Source of the DNA: Orobanche coerulescens
Lineage: Eukaryota > Streptophyta > Magnoliopsida > Lamiales > Orobanchaceae
Length of the DNA: 64,000 nucleotides
Assembly (NCBI GenBank): GCA_033398695.1
Contig: CM065814.1
Location: 16,922,358 to 16,986,357 of the forward strand
Direction: 5' to 3'
Shown here piece after piece: positions 35,256 to 45,214 of the stretch. The number at the start of each line of letters is the position of its first letter. Position 1 is the stretch's first letter. A program made the translations under genes and the position numbers. Under the pieces are notes generated by a model. It did not search any database and was not told the DNA's origin. It worked only from the letters and a program-made list of their open reading frames with translations.

Positions 35256-35295
35256 AATACCCCCAAACTTAAGCCTTTGCTTGTCCTCAAGCAAA
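35256..35295 (-). promoter_or_regulatory. Polypurine tract with preceding hairpin
   Basis: Minus-strand AAGTTTGGGGGTATT directly abuts the LTR start and primes plus-strand DNA. Just upstream is a perfect 8-bp hairpin TTTGCTTG, loop AGGA, CAAGCAAA (35276-35295). This TTGCTTGAGGACAAGCAA motif before the tract is typical of Athila/Tat-type elements. Confidence 0.85.
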
Positions 35296-36548
35296 AAGAA
35301 TTAAATTCAATAAAAGAATGTCGTGAATCATCGTGCAACTCATAGTGTTCAACCTAATCAATACTATCCTGTAATTCTCTCTAAATAATACGAGTGTCAT
35401 AAAAGCGAAATTTTTCGAATAATGATTCCGCAAAGTAATCAAGCTCAGTCCTAATCACTCGTTCATGAAGAAAATTCAGCTCAAAGATTAACAAAACGTG
35501 AGTCAAATCGACCGTCAATATGAAAGGCTAACACAACCAAGCTAGTTCGTCCCGTTGCACAGTCTAATGGCACAATTTTCAAGAGTTTCATAACAATTAA
35601 ACCTCGGACAGTATCCCCTTATATATATGCTCAAGAATTTGATTCGAGTTGACCACTAGGTTAGGATCTCGGGATGTTTCATCGGGATAATCCTAGGGTG
35701 GAAACTCCATTCTCATGTATTGGAAAACCGTTTGACGTAAAAGACACTCATGGGGCACATGGATGCTTCTAGTTACTAAGTTCCCGTCTACAGCGGAGAA
35801 ACAACTCGAATACATAATTTCCGCATGTCCGAATCAAGGTTGCCATTTTATGCGAGAGTAAACAGCGGGTCACGCGAATACCCCCGGTTACTAGGCTCCC
35901 TATCATTGGCACATGTGAAATATCTAAATCACTAGTCTAATCAGGGTCGTCGTTTTACGCGAGAGTAAACAACGGGTCACGCGAATGCCCCCGGTTACTA
36001 GACTTCCCTTCATAGAACACATTATCTCGACTTTTGGGAGAACTGACCGACTCTAAACTCAATCTAAGTGCCACACGACTAAAGAAACAGTACGACTCAC
36101 TATCCGGAAGATGTAACCAAACGTATTGACGGTGATTTAAAAACAAGTATGTATCGTCTCTTATCTGCCAAGACCTCTACAATCACGAAAAATTTCGGAC
36201 CTAATTGAATACTAAGCAGAACAGAAATAACTGACTACAACTCGACTAAAACTCGACCGTTTCTTCAGAGAGAAAAACAGTGTCGTAACATCAGTATCAC
36301 ACAAATAGAAGCACGAAAAATTCACGAATAAAGGAAAACTAAGACAAGCAAGGCTATCTAAAAAAAAAAAATTTTACGCAAGGTAATGAAAAGTGCAACG
36401 AAATAAAGTACAGCAAGAAAATAAAGTCCAGCAATGAATGTAGCAACTGAAAGTAAATCCCCCCCAAACTTAGGACGTACATTGACCTCAATGGACAAAA
36501 AATGATATGCAATAAAAGTAAAAGGTCAAGTACTCCCATCCAATCTGC
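35296..36548 (-). other. Athila-like 3' non-coding region
   Basis: No coding sense. Two things stand out: a direct repeat of about 48 bases (about 35851-35892 and 35952-36001, containing GCGAGAGTAAACA, GGGTCACGCGAAT and CCCCCGGTTACTAG), and a second polypurine-like sequence, AAGTTTGGGGGGGATT on the minus strand at 36457-36475. Confidence 0.7.
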
Positions 36549-37915
36549 TCAGGAGCTGGTGCCGGCATCGTCCGGTGAGGAGGGTGGTGTGGCTGGCCGG
36601 GCGGGCGCAATAAATGGCCCGTCGGGATGCATGATGTGGGCCGTCCATGCGGCGAGGTGCTCCTGATGATAAGCATCCCTCGCAGCAAGACGCCTCGCCG
36701 CTCGTCGGCTGGCCCGGCGGGCCTGCTCTCGCATCTCGGCTCTGGCGGCAGCAACAACGCTCTCCCGCTCCGCCCGCTGCTCCTCCCGCATGGAAGCCAT
36801 CAAGCTCTCTCTCTATCTCCTCATCTCATCTCTCTCTCTCTCTCCTCATCTCCTCTCTCAGCTCCTCTCTCTCTCTCCTCAGCTCCTCTCTCTGTCTCCT
36901 CAAATCCTCCCGCAGCCCATCAAACAACTCCTCCAACCTCGCTCTGTCGGGCTGCGGGCCGGCATCTCCATGCGTCAACAAAAGCGGCTCGGGGGATCCC
37001 TTGTGAGCCTCCTCTAGCAAAAATCCTCTCCCCCGAGCGTGCGCTGGCGCTCCGCCCCACTGGTCAAAGTGCGATATGATGCGGTGGTCGATCGGAGCCT
37101 GGGGGCCAAGCATCGGCTCGTCGTCTGACCAAGTCAGCCCCGACTGCCGGCATAAAGCGCAGATGAGGGAGGGGTGCTTCAACCCCGTCTTGGCCCCCCC
37201 TGGATACTCTGGAAGATAGATCGGACCAGGATGGGGGCCACATCAGCTTGGCCGGAAGTGATAGCAAAAGTGTCCGGCGCGGGAGAGAAAGACTGTCGGA
37301 TCGGGAGGTGGGGTCAATGCGCGCGCAGATAAAATAAAGCCGTGCACGCCGAGCCGGCCGAGGCGCGAGCTCTGAAGTGAAAAGAGGAAGAACACTGTGC
37401 TCATTGCTCCCGGTCGGTGCGGGCCGTCTGATGGTCTCAAGCAGGGCCTCCTTAGTGAGGCTGGTCATCACTCGGTCATAGGCTGACTCATCAACCACCG
37501 GAAACCCAAAAAGCCTCCGAATAGCAGTCGTGGAGAAATCAACTGTAACCCCTCGGACGTCGACCTGAGTCCGAGACTCTAAAGACGGCAACGTATGCCC
37601 TGCCCGAATGTGCTTCAGCAGAGCGCTGGCGTAAAACTCCTGCACGATCGAGATAACTGCTGGCTCGGGAGGTGCGGTAAATCTGGCCCACCCCATCTCG
37701 TCAATCATAGTGAGCAATTCCCCGTCCTGAGGAGCTGGAGTAAAACCCCTCTCTGGAATAAGTGGTCGTGGCCGGATCTTTTCATTGAATATCTTGTGAA
37801 TTTCGGGGTCCGAAAATTGGTGCCCCTCCGCCTCGGCCCGACCACGAGAGGTCTCCCCTCGAGTAGGGGATGACTCGGTCCTAGCACGCTTGCTCAGCTT
37901 CTTTGTGCGCGCCAT
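36549..37915 (-). pseudogene. Extra 3' ORF of the Athila-like element (putative plant transposon protein), coiled-coil tail
   Basis: Begins with MARTKKLSKRARTESS (start at 37915; an in-frame upstream ATG at 37939 is less likely). An N-terminal basic segment precedes a globular part (about residues 35-170) with FGFPVVDESAYDRVMTSL and RRLFGF. This resembles the extra ORF found after gag-pol in Athila elements, usually annotated only as a plant transposon protein. The C-terminus is an Arg/Glu coiled coil (REELRREREELREEMRRERE) and a Pro-rich end PATPPSSPDDAGTSS. At least two frameshifts (near 37440 and 36826) break it. The coiled coil is encoded by a CT-rich microsatellite. Function unknown. Confidence 0.7.
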
Positions 37916-37939
37916 AATCAGTCCTGAGAAGTACAACAC

Positions 37940-38610
37940 GAGGGTTTATTCACGCAAAAATAATAACAATGATCTATGCTCGGCTAAGGATGTCCAGCCA
38001 GAAATTCCGAATTTAAGAAAATAGCGCATACGTGAGAGAAAGATGAAATTCTTAAACATTTAACCTGGATGTAAGGGTTGGGCTTGCTGTAAATTCAAAA
38101 CGTATACGTTGCACGAAAATTCAAAACGATTGCTTTTCCAAAGAAAATTTTTCATTTAGGCAATTTATCAGAAACCTTGAGGGCACAAGTTTACTTGAAG
38201 AATAAACATAGTTATAGCTCGATTCAACCCTCAAAAATCAAAACATGATTCAATCATCATCAACTCAACACATTCAACTCATTGATATTCCGATTTAACC
38301 ATGAAAATTCGATGAAACTACCATGTTATTCTCTAACAATCATAAAACTATTTGAAGGAAAAAAATAAGCATGTTCCATTCATCCAAAGCAAAAACAACT
38401 TCCAAAATAAACCATAAGCAAGTCAGGATTAAAGATTGAAATGTACCTTTTGAAGATTTCAAGAAGAAATCGTAGGAAGGAAAGAAAATGGAAGAACTTG
38501 TTCGGCCGGTTCGCGCGCTGGGGAGGGAAGGAGAAAGGAAGAGGAAGGCGTACCTGGAAATGCCGGCCGAATGCGTGTTATATGCTACCTGGCCTTTCAA
38601 ATTCCGCATA
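37940..38610 (-). promoter_or_regulatory. Putative leader of the extra ORF, with TATA-like site
   Basis: Non-coding. A TATA-like CATATAAC (minus strand, about 38577-38584) lies about 30 bases downstream of the palindrome array and about 660 bases upstream of the extra ORF. An internal promoter is inferred from this layout. Confidence 0.4.
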
Positions 38611-38854
38611 GTGTGCCGCGGCACAGCTAAAGTGAGCCGCGGAACAGGGTACAGTCCCTTTTTCCTGTGTTCTCGTTTTGTCGTGTGCCGCGGCACAGAT
38701 TTCGTGTGCCGCGGCACAGATTTCGTGTGCCGCGGCTCATTGCTCAAGTGTGCCGCGGCTCATTTATGCCGTGCCGCGGCACGAAGTGCGATTGGTTTAG
38801 CCTCCTTGCGATTGATGTGTGCCGCGGCTCACAATACACATCTTGCGCGGCTCA
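38611..38854 (-). promoter_or_regulatory. Internal array of GTGCCGCGGCAC palindromes
   Basis: About nine copies of the same motif as in the LTR, including three spaced 20 bp apart (GTGCCGCGGCACAGATTTC-type repeats near 38693, 38713 and 38733). It lies between the protease end (39068) and the extra ORF. Confidence 0.75.
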
Positions 38855-39067
38855 TACTTGATTTCTTCCACAGGACTTTCTGCCTGAATTTTGAGAAGAA
38901 GACGTTAAAAACGAGAGGCATAAGCAAATTGAAGCACAAAAATGATGAAAAATAAGAATCACGAATACAAGAAAAATAAAGAAATGCAAAAATCTACAAC
39001 TATGAACTCGGGTTGCCTCCCGAGAAGCGCTAAGTTTATAGTCTTCAGCCGGACCTATTGGACAACG

Positions 39068-41623
39068 TTAGTTCGCTTTTCGCAAACTCCATTTGGTTTC
39101 CGCCCCGTTCATCGAACCGTTCATATTTTTGTTAAAATTATGACCATTGGTCATTAGCGATTCGACTTTCGGTTCGGTCATCAAATGTTGTTTGCGAAAA
39201 GGTTTCGACGTGAATAACTTCCCGAAACACCCGGTTTTTCCATGACTAATTGTCCGCTTGGCTTTCGGCTCACTCTCCTCCTTCACAAACGCACTCAAGA
39301 TTGCAGTAGATTTTTCCTCATGCTCGAGGAACGCCACTCGTTCTATATCCTTCTTAAGACTTGGACCATTTAACACAAAATCTGAATTTTCCCAACGACG
39401 ATTTTTTTGGTGCTTTCCTCTTTCAACAACATCCACACTTTCAATTTGTGACCCTTTATTAACACTTCCGGGACATGGGAACGATTTGAATACTTGAAAA
39501 GTAACTTGCTCGTCTTGGACCCTCAGAGTTAACTCCCCCTTTTCCACGTCTATAAGGGTTCGGCCCGTCGCTAGAAATGGTCGTCCCAAGATGATTGGAA
39601 TATTTTCATCTTCCTCCATGTCGAGTACGATGAAATCGTCCGGAAAGATGAACTTATCAACCTTGACTAATACATCCTCGATCACTCCCCTCTGATACTT
39701 TATCGATCGATCCGCCAATTGTAATGAGACTGTGGTTGGCTTGGCTTCCCCAATATTTAGCTTTTTGAAAATCGACAGAGGCATGAGGTTGATACTAGCA
39801 CCAAGATCGCATAGTGCCTTATTAAACGAAAGATTCCCCATGGTGCACGGTATGTTGAAGCTTCCCGGATCTTTTAATTTAGGTGGGAGCTTCTTTTGAA
39901 GAATTGCACTGCACTCCTCTGTCAAGGTGACCGTTTCAAACTCCTCAAGCTTTCTCTTCTTCGATAATATCTCTTTCATGAACTTGACATAACTCGGCAT
40001 CTGTTCCAATGCGTCGGCGAACGGAATATTTATGTGAAGCTTTTTGAACACATTAAGGAACTTAGAAAATTGTTTGTCCGCCCTTCTTTGCTGTAGTCTC
40101 TACGGAAACGGAACGGGGGGGACACATGTCTTCGAGTTATCCGGCTTCAAATCCTTCGACTCCTCTGGCTTTAAATCCTTCGACTCCTCAATTTCCTTCT
40201 TCTCTTTACCCCGCTCGGGCTGATCCAGCACCTCTTTCCCGCTTCTCAAGCTAATTGCGTTTAGACTCTCTCTAGGATTTGTCTCTGTTGTACTCGGCAA
40301 TGCTCCCTCCGGACGAGCTGTCAACACATTAGCAATTTGGCCCAGCTGGACCTCCAAGTTCCGAATGGAAGCAGAATGATTTTGTAATGTAGCTTCCGTA
40401 CGGGTCATAAATTGACTCGTATTTGCCGCCAATTTTGCAAGTGCTTCCTCGAGAGACACTTTGGGAGCGGGAGGGGGCTGCTGTTGATTCTGGGCAAATG
40501 GGGGCTAGTGTGAGTTCTGTCCGTTTCTCCATGAAAAGTTAGGATGATTGCGCCACCCCGGATTATAAGTATTGGAGTACGGGTTATTCGGCCGATTCCC
40601 ACTTCCCACAAATTGAGCCTGCTCCATCTGATTTTGCTCGAATGGATTTCCAACTTGACATTCCGCGCTCGGGTGTGATCCGTTACACCAATTGCATGTC
40701 TCAATGGTAACGGGGGCTGGTGCGTGCGAAAATGTCTGGAGCTGTTGTGTCAAAGCGGCGACTTGAGCTGACAAGGTGGAAATCGGATCATTGCTTGAAA
40801 CTTCCATGACTCTCTTCGGTGTCAATCTTTCCGATGGCCATTGGTATGCGTTTTCGGCCATATCTTCCAAAAGCACGTGTGCCTCAGCCATAGATTTTCC
40901 CATGAAGGTCCCACCCGAGGCCGCATCCACGAGAGTGCGTGTAGAAGCACTCAAACCATTATAGAACGTATGAAGCTGAAGCCAATCAGGAATGCCGTGA
41001 TGAGGGCATCTTCGTAGCAATTCTTTATATCGCTCCCACGCCTCGTGGAGCGATTCAATATCGTACTGACCAAAGGTGGTTATTTCGTTTCTCAACCTTG
41101 CCGTCTTAGCTGGTGGGAAAAATTTGGCAAGGAAGGCTTGCGCTAACCTCTCCCATGTTGTAATCGACCCCGGCGGTAAGGAATTTAACCAGAATTTTGC
41201 TTTATCCCTCAAAGAGAAAGGGAAAAGCCTCAATCGGATGGCATCGTCGGTGACACCATTAGTTTTGAATGTATCGCATATCTCAAGGAAAGAAGCAATG
41301 TGGGCATTCGGGTCGTCCTTGGCGATCCGAGAATGGGCTCGCCTGCACCATCTGAATAATGGCGGGCTTGATCTCAAAATTATTAGCTTGGATAGTGGGA
41401 CGCCGAATTCCCGAAAAATTAGCGTTGACCTGCGGCATGGCATAATCTCGAGAGCTAGTTCCGGTTGAACTTGCCGCACTTGGTTATCTCCTCCTTGGAC
41501 TTCGATATTCTCGGCCATGTTGACCGTCGTCTGCAACTCTCTTTTCTCCTTTTTGTTCCTTCTTAGAGTGCGCTCGAGCTCGGTGTCCAAAGGTAGTAGG
41601 CCTTCGTTACCGAGTCTTCTCAT
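39068..41623 (-). pseudogene. Athila-like gag-protease
   Basis: One frame of 852 codons with two internal stops (TAG at 40505-40507 and TAG near 40095-40097). Gag core at about residues 120-260: FWLNSLPPGSITTWERL, then CPHHGIPDWLQLHTFYNGL. A zinc-knuckle-like CNWCNGSHPSAEC follows near residue 315. About 40 residues before FLEICDTF read in a shifted frame because of two compensating indels near 41300-41440. The protease is near the end of the frame: ALCDLGASINLMP, where Athila-type proteases carry D-x-GAS, then IILGRPFLAT. The frame ends at KAN-stop; an RT domain should follow in an autonomous element but is absent. Confidence 0.85.
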
Positions 41624-41740
41624 GCACTACACGAAAGGTCCTGAAAGGAAAAATAAATAAACGAAATTAAATACACAAAATAAAAATAAAACGTTCAAAT
41701 TAAGACTGGAAATACTTAAATCGATATTAGAAAATTTCAA

Positions 41741-41758
41741 TCCCCGGCAACGGCGCCA
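41741..41758 (-). promoter_or_regulatory. Primer binding site, tRNA-Asp type
   Basis: TGGCGCCGTTGCCGGGGA on the minus strand, 6 bases inside the LTR at 41765. This is the form known from Athila elements. Confidence 0.88.
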
Positions 41759-41764
41759 AAAACT

Positions 41765-43073
41765 TGTTGCGATATTTCTTTACACGCAAGTGCACGTCAT
41801 CGTTTACAAGTAATAAAGTGATAAGTAGAGTATCATTCCCACGAGGATTGAATCTCTAACTACCGATTTTTTTCGTATTCCAATTTTATCTGAACAATCG
41901 AATTTTGGTTTTGCGATTAAGAACTAAAAGAATTACTAAAAGACTAAGCAGTATAAAACAATATCTTGGATAAAAAAAATCAAATGATGAATAAGTCTAG
42001 GGTTCTGAATCCACCTTAGTTTATCCGAATTTACTCTCGATTATCCGTAATAATTAATTTTCCCAATTTATTGAAGGCGGAGATTGCTAATATATTCTAC
42101 CGCCTCTCCCGAGGTCAATAGATTTATCTAAAGGCGAATAACGCACTCTATCCCTAGGTGAATTAATTCGTCAATAGGCGAAAAGCATAAAATCTCCTAA
42201 AGGCCACGTAGTTCCTATGAGTATATTCCTATCTCACAGAATAAAACGGTCCTCACCAATAGTTCCTCACCAAATCTCCTCTCCCGATTCGAAGTGAATG
42301 ATTAAATCAATACAACTATTGGCCAGATAATTGCAAGCATTAAACATAATTGGGAAAACTCTATAAAATTGTAATAATTTGGAAAATCTCTATTAATTCG
42401 ACAATACAAAGGTTTCATCAACACCCTGGATTAGGGCTTTAGCACGACATACTAAAAGCGAAAATACGTAATAAATAAACGAAAGCATAAAATTCAAACG
42501 CAGATGAAGCTCGGATTCCTCCGTTCTTGACTTCCGCCCTTGAAGTCTTCGCTTCCCTCTTCTTCTTTGTCTCCAAGCTTAAGCTCTCAAAACTAAAGAT
42601 CCAAACATTCCAATATGATTTATTTAGGGTCTTAAACCTATTTATAGCTCAAGACAACTCCAAATCGCGTCCGTATTAGTCGGTCGAAATCAAGCTTGAC
42701 TCAAAATCCGCGGGCATACAAAAACCGCCAAGTGTGTCGCGACTCACTAAACTGTGCGCGGCACATCGCCTTGTTGAATGCACAGGCGTTAATTAATTCT
42801 TACGTGCGCGGCTCACCTGGGCTGTGCCGCGGCACAGAGTACAGGTTACTCTGCCCTTCGGCTGGTGTCTTCCTGTGCCGCGGCTCAGCTTCCTTGTGCC
42901 GCGGCTCAGAGTCCAGATTTGCCGTTTTCGCCCGTTTTGCTTCGTTTTAGCTTCCGGACTTCAATTTCCTGTCAATCATACAAAATTAAGGCATTAAAAG
43001 CTCATTTAGACAATTTCACTCACCAAAACACTACAAAATAATGATAAATAAGCGTATAAAAATACGCCTAACA
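41765..43073 (-). repeat. Athila-like element, 5' LTR
   Basis: 1309 bases against 1329 for its partner. The first ~590 and last ~170 bases match the other LTR almost perfectly. The stretch about 42360-42860 has many single-base losses and substitutions. The palindrome array is at 42733-42909, with several CCGCGG cores reduced to CGCGG. Confidence 0.95.
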
Positions 43074-43078
43074 AAACA
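43074..43078 (+). repeat. Target-site duplication of Athila-like element, right
   Basis: AAACA, matching 33922-33926. Confidence 0.95.
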
Positions 43079-44050
43079 CCTAGGCCACGATTTGGGTTCG
43101 TGTTGTCTATTAAAAGTGCATCGAAGGATCTCTCAGAATCCCATCCTGACCTTCCATCTGCCCCAGCCGAGTCCAGGCCTTACTCAACAAAGGCTGCCGA
43201 GACTCAAGGTCCAGACCAGACCATTACTCTCTCCAAATCCAGGGAACTTTTGGAGGTTCCTGTCTCGGCCACTCAGCAGCCGTTCGGTTCTGACCGCCCA
43301 TCGTCAGTCAGATCTCTCAAGGATATCTCTGATTTGGACGACTCAATCTCTTTAGACTCGAAAGGAATTATTACCTTTACTCCAGGAAGAAATAATACGA
43401 TGAACAAGCCAGTAAATGCCTCGAAGATAAGAAATGATATCCTTCAATCTTATGATCAGTTTGATTATGTTTCAAAAGTCAACCCTCGTCACAAGTACGC
43501 TTCTTACATGCCTGACACTTATCTTGAGAAGAATTATTTCACGGAGGGAGATCGCACAGACTTGGACTCGAAGCCTATTTTATTACCTCCAAAGAAAAAA
43601 GTTAATAAAAAATCAAAGATACCGTCAAGCTAAAGCAGATCGAGGAACGGGTCGAGGACATGAAGCTTAGTTCGGATCAAACTCAAGAGAGGTTTTATGC
43701 ACTACAAAAGATCGAGACCATGTCAAAAACCAGAATGGTGGAACCCGATAAATCTGCAGTTCAGAGAGAAAAGGTTCAAGACCATGATATGGATATGGAA
43801 TTTCAAAAGGTTGTGAGCAAGAAAAGGCAAAAGAAAAAAAAAGCTCGAAAAAAGCAAGAAAGTGGTTCGTAGTTTGTTATGACTTTGTTTGAGTTTTGGC
43901 CCCCCATAATTATCCTTTTTCGTTTTGTGGCTATATTTGGGATTTGCCCCCCCAAGAAAATATCGGCTTTGTAAGTGAATAGGCCTCCCTAATCTTGTTT
44001 GTTCTATAATATGACACATTTTTTTTTAAAAAAAAAGTATGAAAATATGG

Positions 44051-44323
44051 AACTCAAAAAATTTTCGGATGTTCTCTGTCTCTAGAATTTTTTTCCTCCT
44101 CCTCTCTACATTCTTCATCTGTTCTTCACCCTTCTTTGATTTTTCCAGACGTTACCTACATCTTAGCTGATAACGTCTCTTTTCTTTTCCTTTTCCGCCG
44201 CCTAGTGCGGCGGTCCGCTTTTAATTTATTACTGCCCTATGACAGAAAAAACAGCGCCTCGTGGGCCGGCTCCCTACCCAACACTAGAGGCATGTGATAT
44301 CAACAATAAAATATCTCCCACTA
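44051..44323 (+). repeat. Array unit, copy 5 (stub)
   Basis: Holds only the LINE A 5' UTR with its hairpin (about 44194-44212) and the first 28 codons of ORF1, starting at 44240. Identity to the other copies ends sharply after ATCTCCCACTA at 44323. No target duplication is evident. Confidence 0.93.
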
Positions 44324-44665
44324 TAGCGCACGCTATCGCGAAAATTTAGCGTACGCTAACTCACTTACGTACGCTAACCGGTTAATGTTACGTACGTAAG
44401 CGGCTTACAGTGGCTACTGTCTTGAATCCGCTGGCCATTAGCACACGCTAATTAAAAGGGGGCTACGCACGCTAATAAAAGTTGACTCTGGCCGACACGA
44501 CAGCTCAGACATCACCCACATGCATGCCAACGGATAACAAGTTCACGTGATGAAGTCAACTGATGTCAGATTCTTTCTTAGCGTACGCAACAGACAAGGC
44601 ATTACGTACGCTAAATCACAAGTTTAGCGTACGTTGGTTAAGATACGTAGCGTACGCTATACTAA
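44324..44665. repeat. Orphan cluster of TTAGCGTACGCTAA palindromes
   Basis: At least eight near-palindromes with a CGTACG or CGCACG core, for example TTAGCGTACGCTAA near 44347, TTACGTACGTAA near 44389 and TAGCGTACGCTA near 44650. Similar to the array in the T2 LTR. No LTR end was recognised, so this is probably a fragment of an LTR promoter region. Confidence 0.55.
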
Positions 44666-44852
44666 CAGAAAAAGTTCAAAAATGTAACTCTCCAATTGAC
44701 ATCGAATCATCAAGTATGAAATGAAATAACAACGATATGAAGCTCAAATATATGATACCTCAACATAATACTAAATGCAACGATCCACGACAATCAATTT
44801 ATCCGAATATACAACGACAGATAAAAATGAATATTACAGTCGGATATTACAA
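44666..44852. other. Unassigned AT-rich segment
   Basis: No coding sense, repeat or known motif seen. It may be continuous with the palindrome cluster as LTR remnant. Confidence 0.3.
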
Positions 44853-45154
44853 CTTATATATTCTATCTGGAGAGAAAGGAATTGCAGGCTATTCCAGGAC
44901 TCTGTTAGTGATCCACAACAAATTTTGTGTGATGTAGTGGAAAGAACTTTCATTAGAGCAACAATGCATAAGAAGCTTGAACAGCTATGCAGACAGTATA
45001 TGAGTCTTCCTAGATTAAGCTAGATTAGGTTCATTTGTTTCTTTGTAATGTAGATTTCTGTCATGCTGGCATAATGCCTACTTCCTTTTGTAATTGGTGA
45101 TGAGCTATATTGTCTACATGGAATAAAAATGCTATCTTTATTTCAAAAAAAAAA
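44853..45154 (+). mobile_element. 5'-truncated LINE 3' end
   Basis: A short frame reads LIYSIWRERNCRLFQD, then QQILCDVVERTFIRA and a stop at 45021-45023. This is the C-terminal IWRERN motif of plant LINE ORF2. A 130-base 3' UTR ends in GGAATAAAAATGCTATC and an A run at 45145-45154. It is unrelated at sequence level to LINEs A-C. Confidence 0.7.
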
Positions 45155-45214
45155 TAGAGAGTGTGCCTCTGGCGCCAACTCGGGCTTTTCTACCGCCAGG
45201 CCAGGAAAACTTAG

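Larger units (their letters stand above)
33927..43073 (-). mobile_element. Non-autonomous Athila-like LTR retrotransposon
   Basis: Bounded by TG...CA LTRs and a 5-bp AAACA duplication. On the minus strand the order is LTR (43073-41765), primer site, gag-protease (41623-39068), a non-coding interval with a palindrome array, an extra ORF (37915-36549), a 1.2-kb non-coding 3' region, polypurine tract, LTR (35255-33927). There is no RT, RNase H or integrase in any frame. Assignment to Athila rests on the gag sequence type, the tRNA-Asp-like primer site, the hairpin before the polypurine tract and the extra 3' ORF. Mobilisation would need enzymes from another copy. Confidence 0.92.
33712..44037 (+). 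pseudogene. LINE C (ORF1 C-terminal half), copy 4, split by insertion
   Basis: The left part, 33712-33926, ends inside the CCHC knuckle after CSHCKH. The right part resumes at 43074 with the duplicated AAACA and continues to the tail at about 44037. On the right side one T is lost just after the knuckle (TCGTGTTGTC) and three bases at 43618-43621, so the frame is broken even without the insertion. The C-terminus reads KKKARKKQESGS, ending at 43872. Confidence 0.86.
26913..44050 (+). repeat. Array unit, copy 4 (interrupted by an Athila-like element)
   Basis: Unit with two large changes: a net loss of about 1.16 kb at 30896, and a 9147-base LTR retrotransposon inserted in LINE C at 33926/43074. 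Everything else follows the register of copies 2 and 3. Confidence 0.95.
1..44323 (+). repeat. Tandem array of a ~9.2-kb unit made of LINE remnants
   Basis: The same ordered series of segments recurs head to tail: LINE A ORF1, endonuclease, AT-rich block, zf-RVT/RNase H, LINE B, LINE C. Using the start of the LINE A 5' UTR as register, units begin at 8571, 17768, 26913 and 44051, giving periods of 9197 and 9145. Copy 4 is 17138 bases long because it holds a 9.15-kb retrotransposon; without it the unit is about 7.99 kb owing to an internal deletion. Copies differ by scattered substitutions and small indels, a few percent by eye. The array enters the window already inside a unit and stops abruptly at 44323. 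Confidence 0.97.

Noticed and set aside
36627..37079. Plus-strand frames of 119 and 150 codons over the CT-rich part of the Athila-like element
   Set aside because: Low-complexity Ser/Leu/Pro readings, antisense to the extra ORF.
38611..38854. CRISPR-like array
   Set aside because: Repeats are 12-20 base palindromes with irregular spacing in a plant retrotransposon; no spacer structure.
39258..41468. Plus-strand frames antisense to Athila gag-protease
   Set aside because: Shadows of the minus-strand coding region, without protein-like features.
1..44323. Tandem array as ribosomal DNA or a host gene family
   Set aside because: Unit length is similar to plant rDNA, but no rRNA sequence is present and all protein-like frames are LINE parts.
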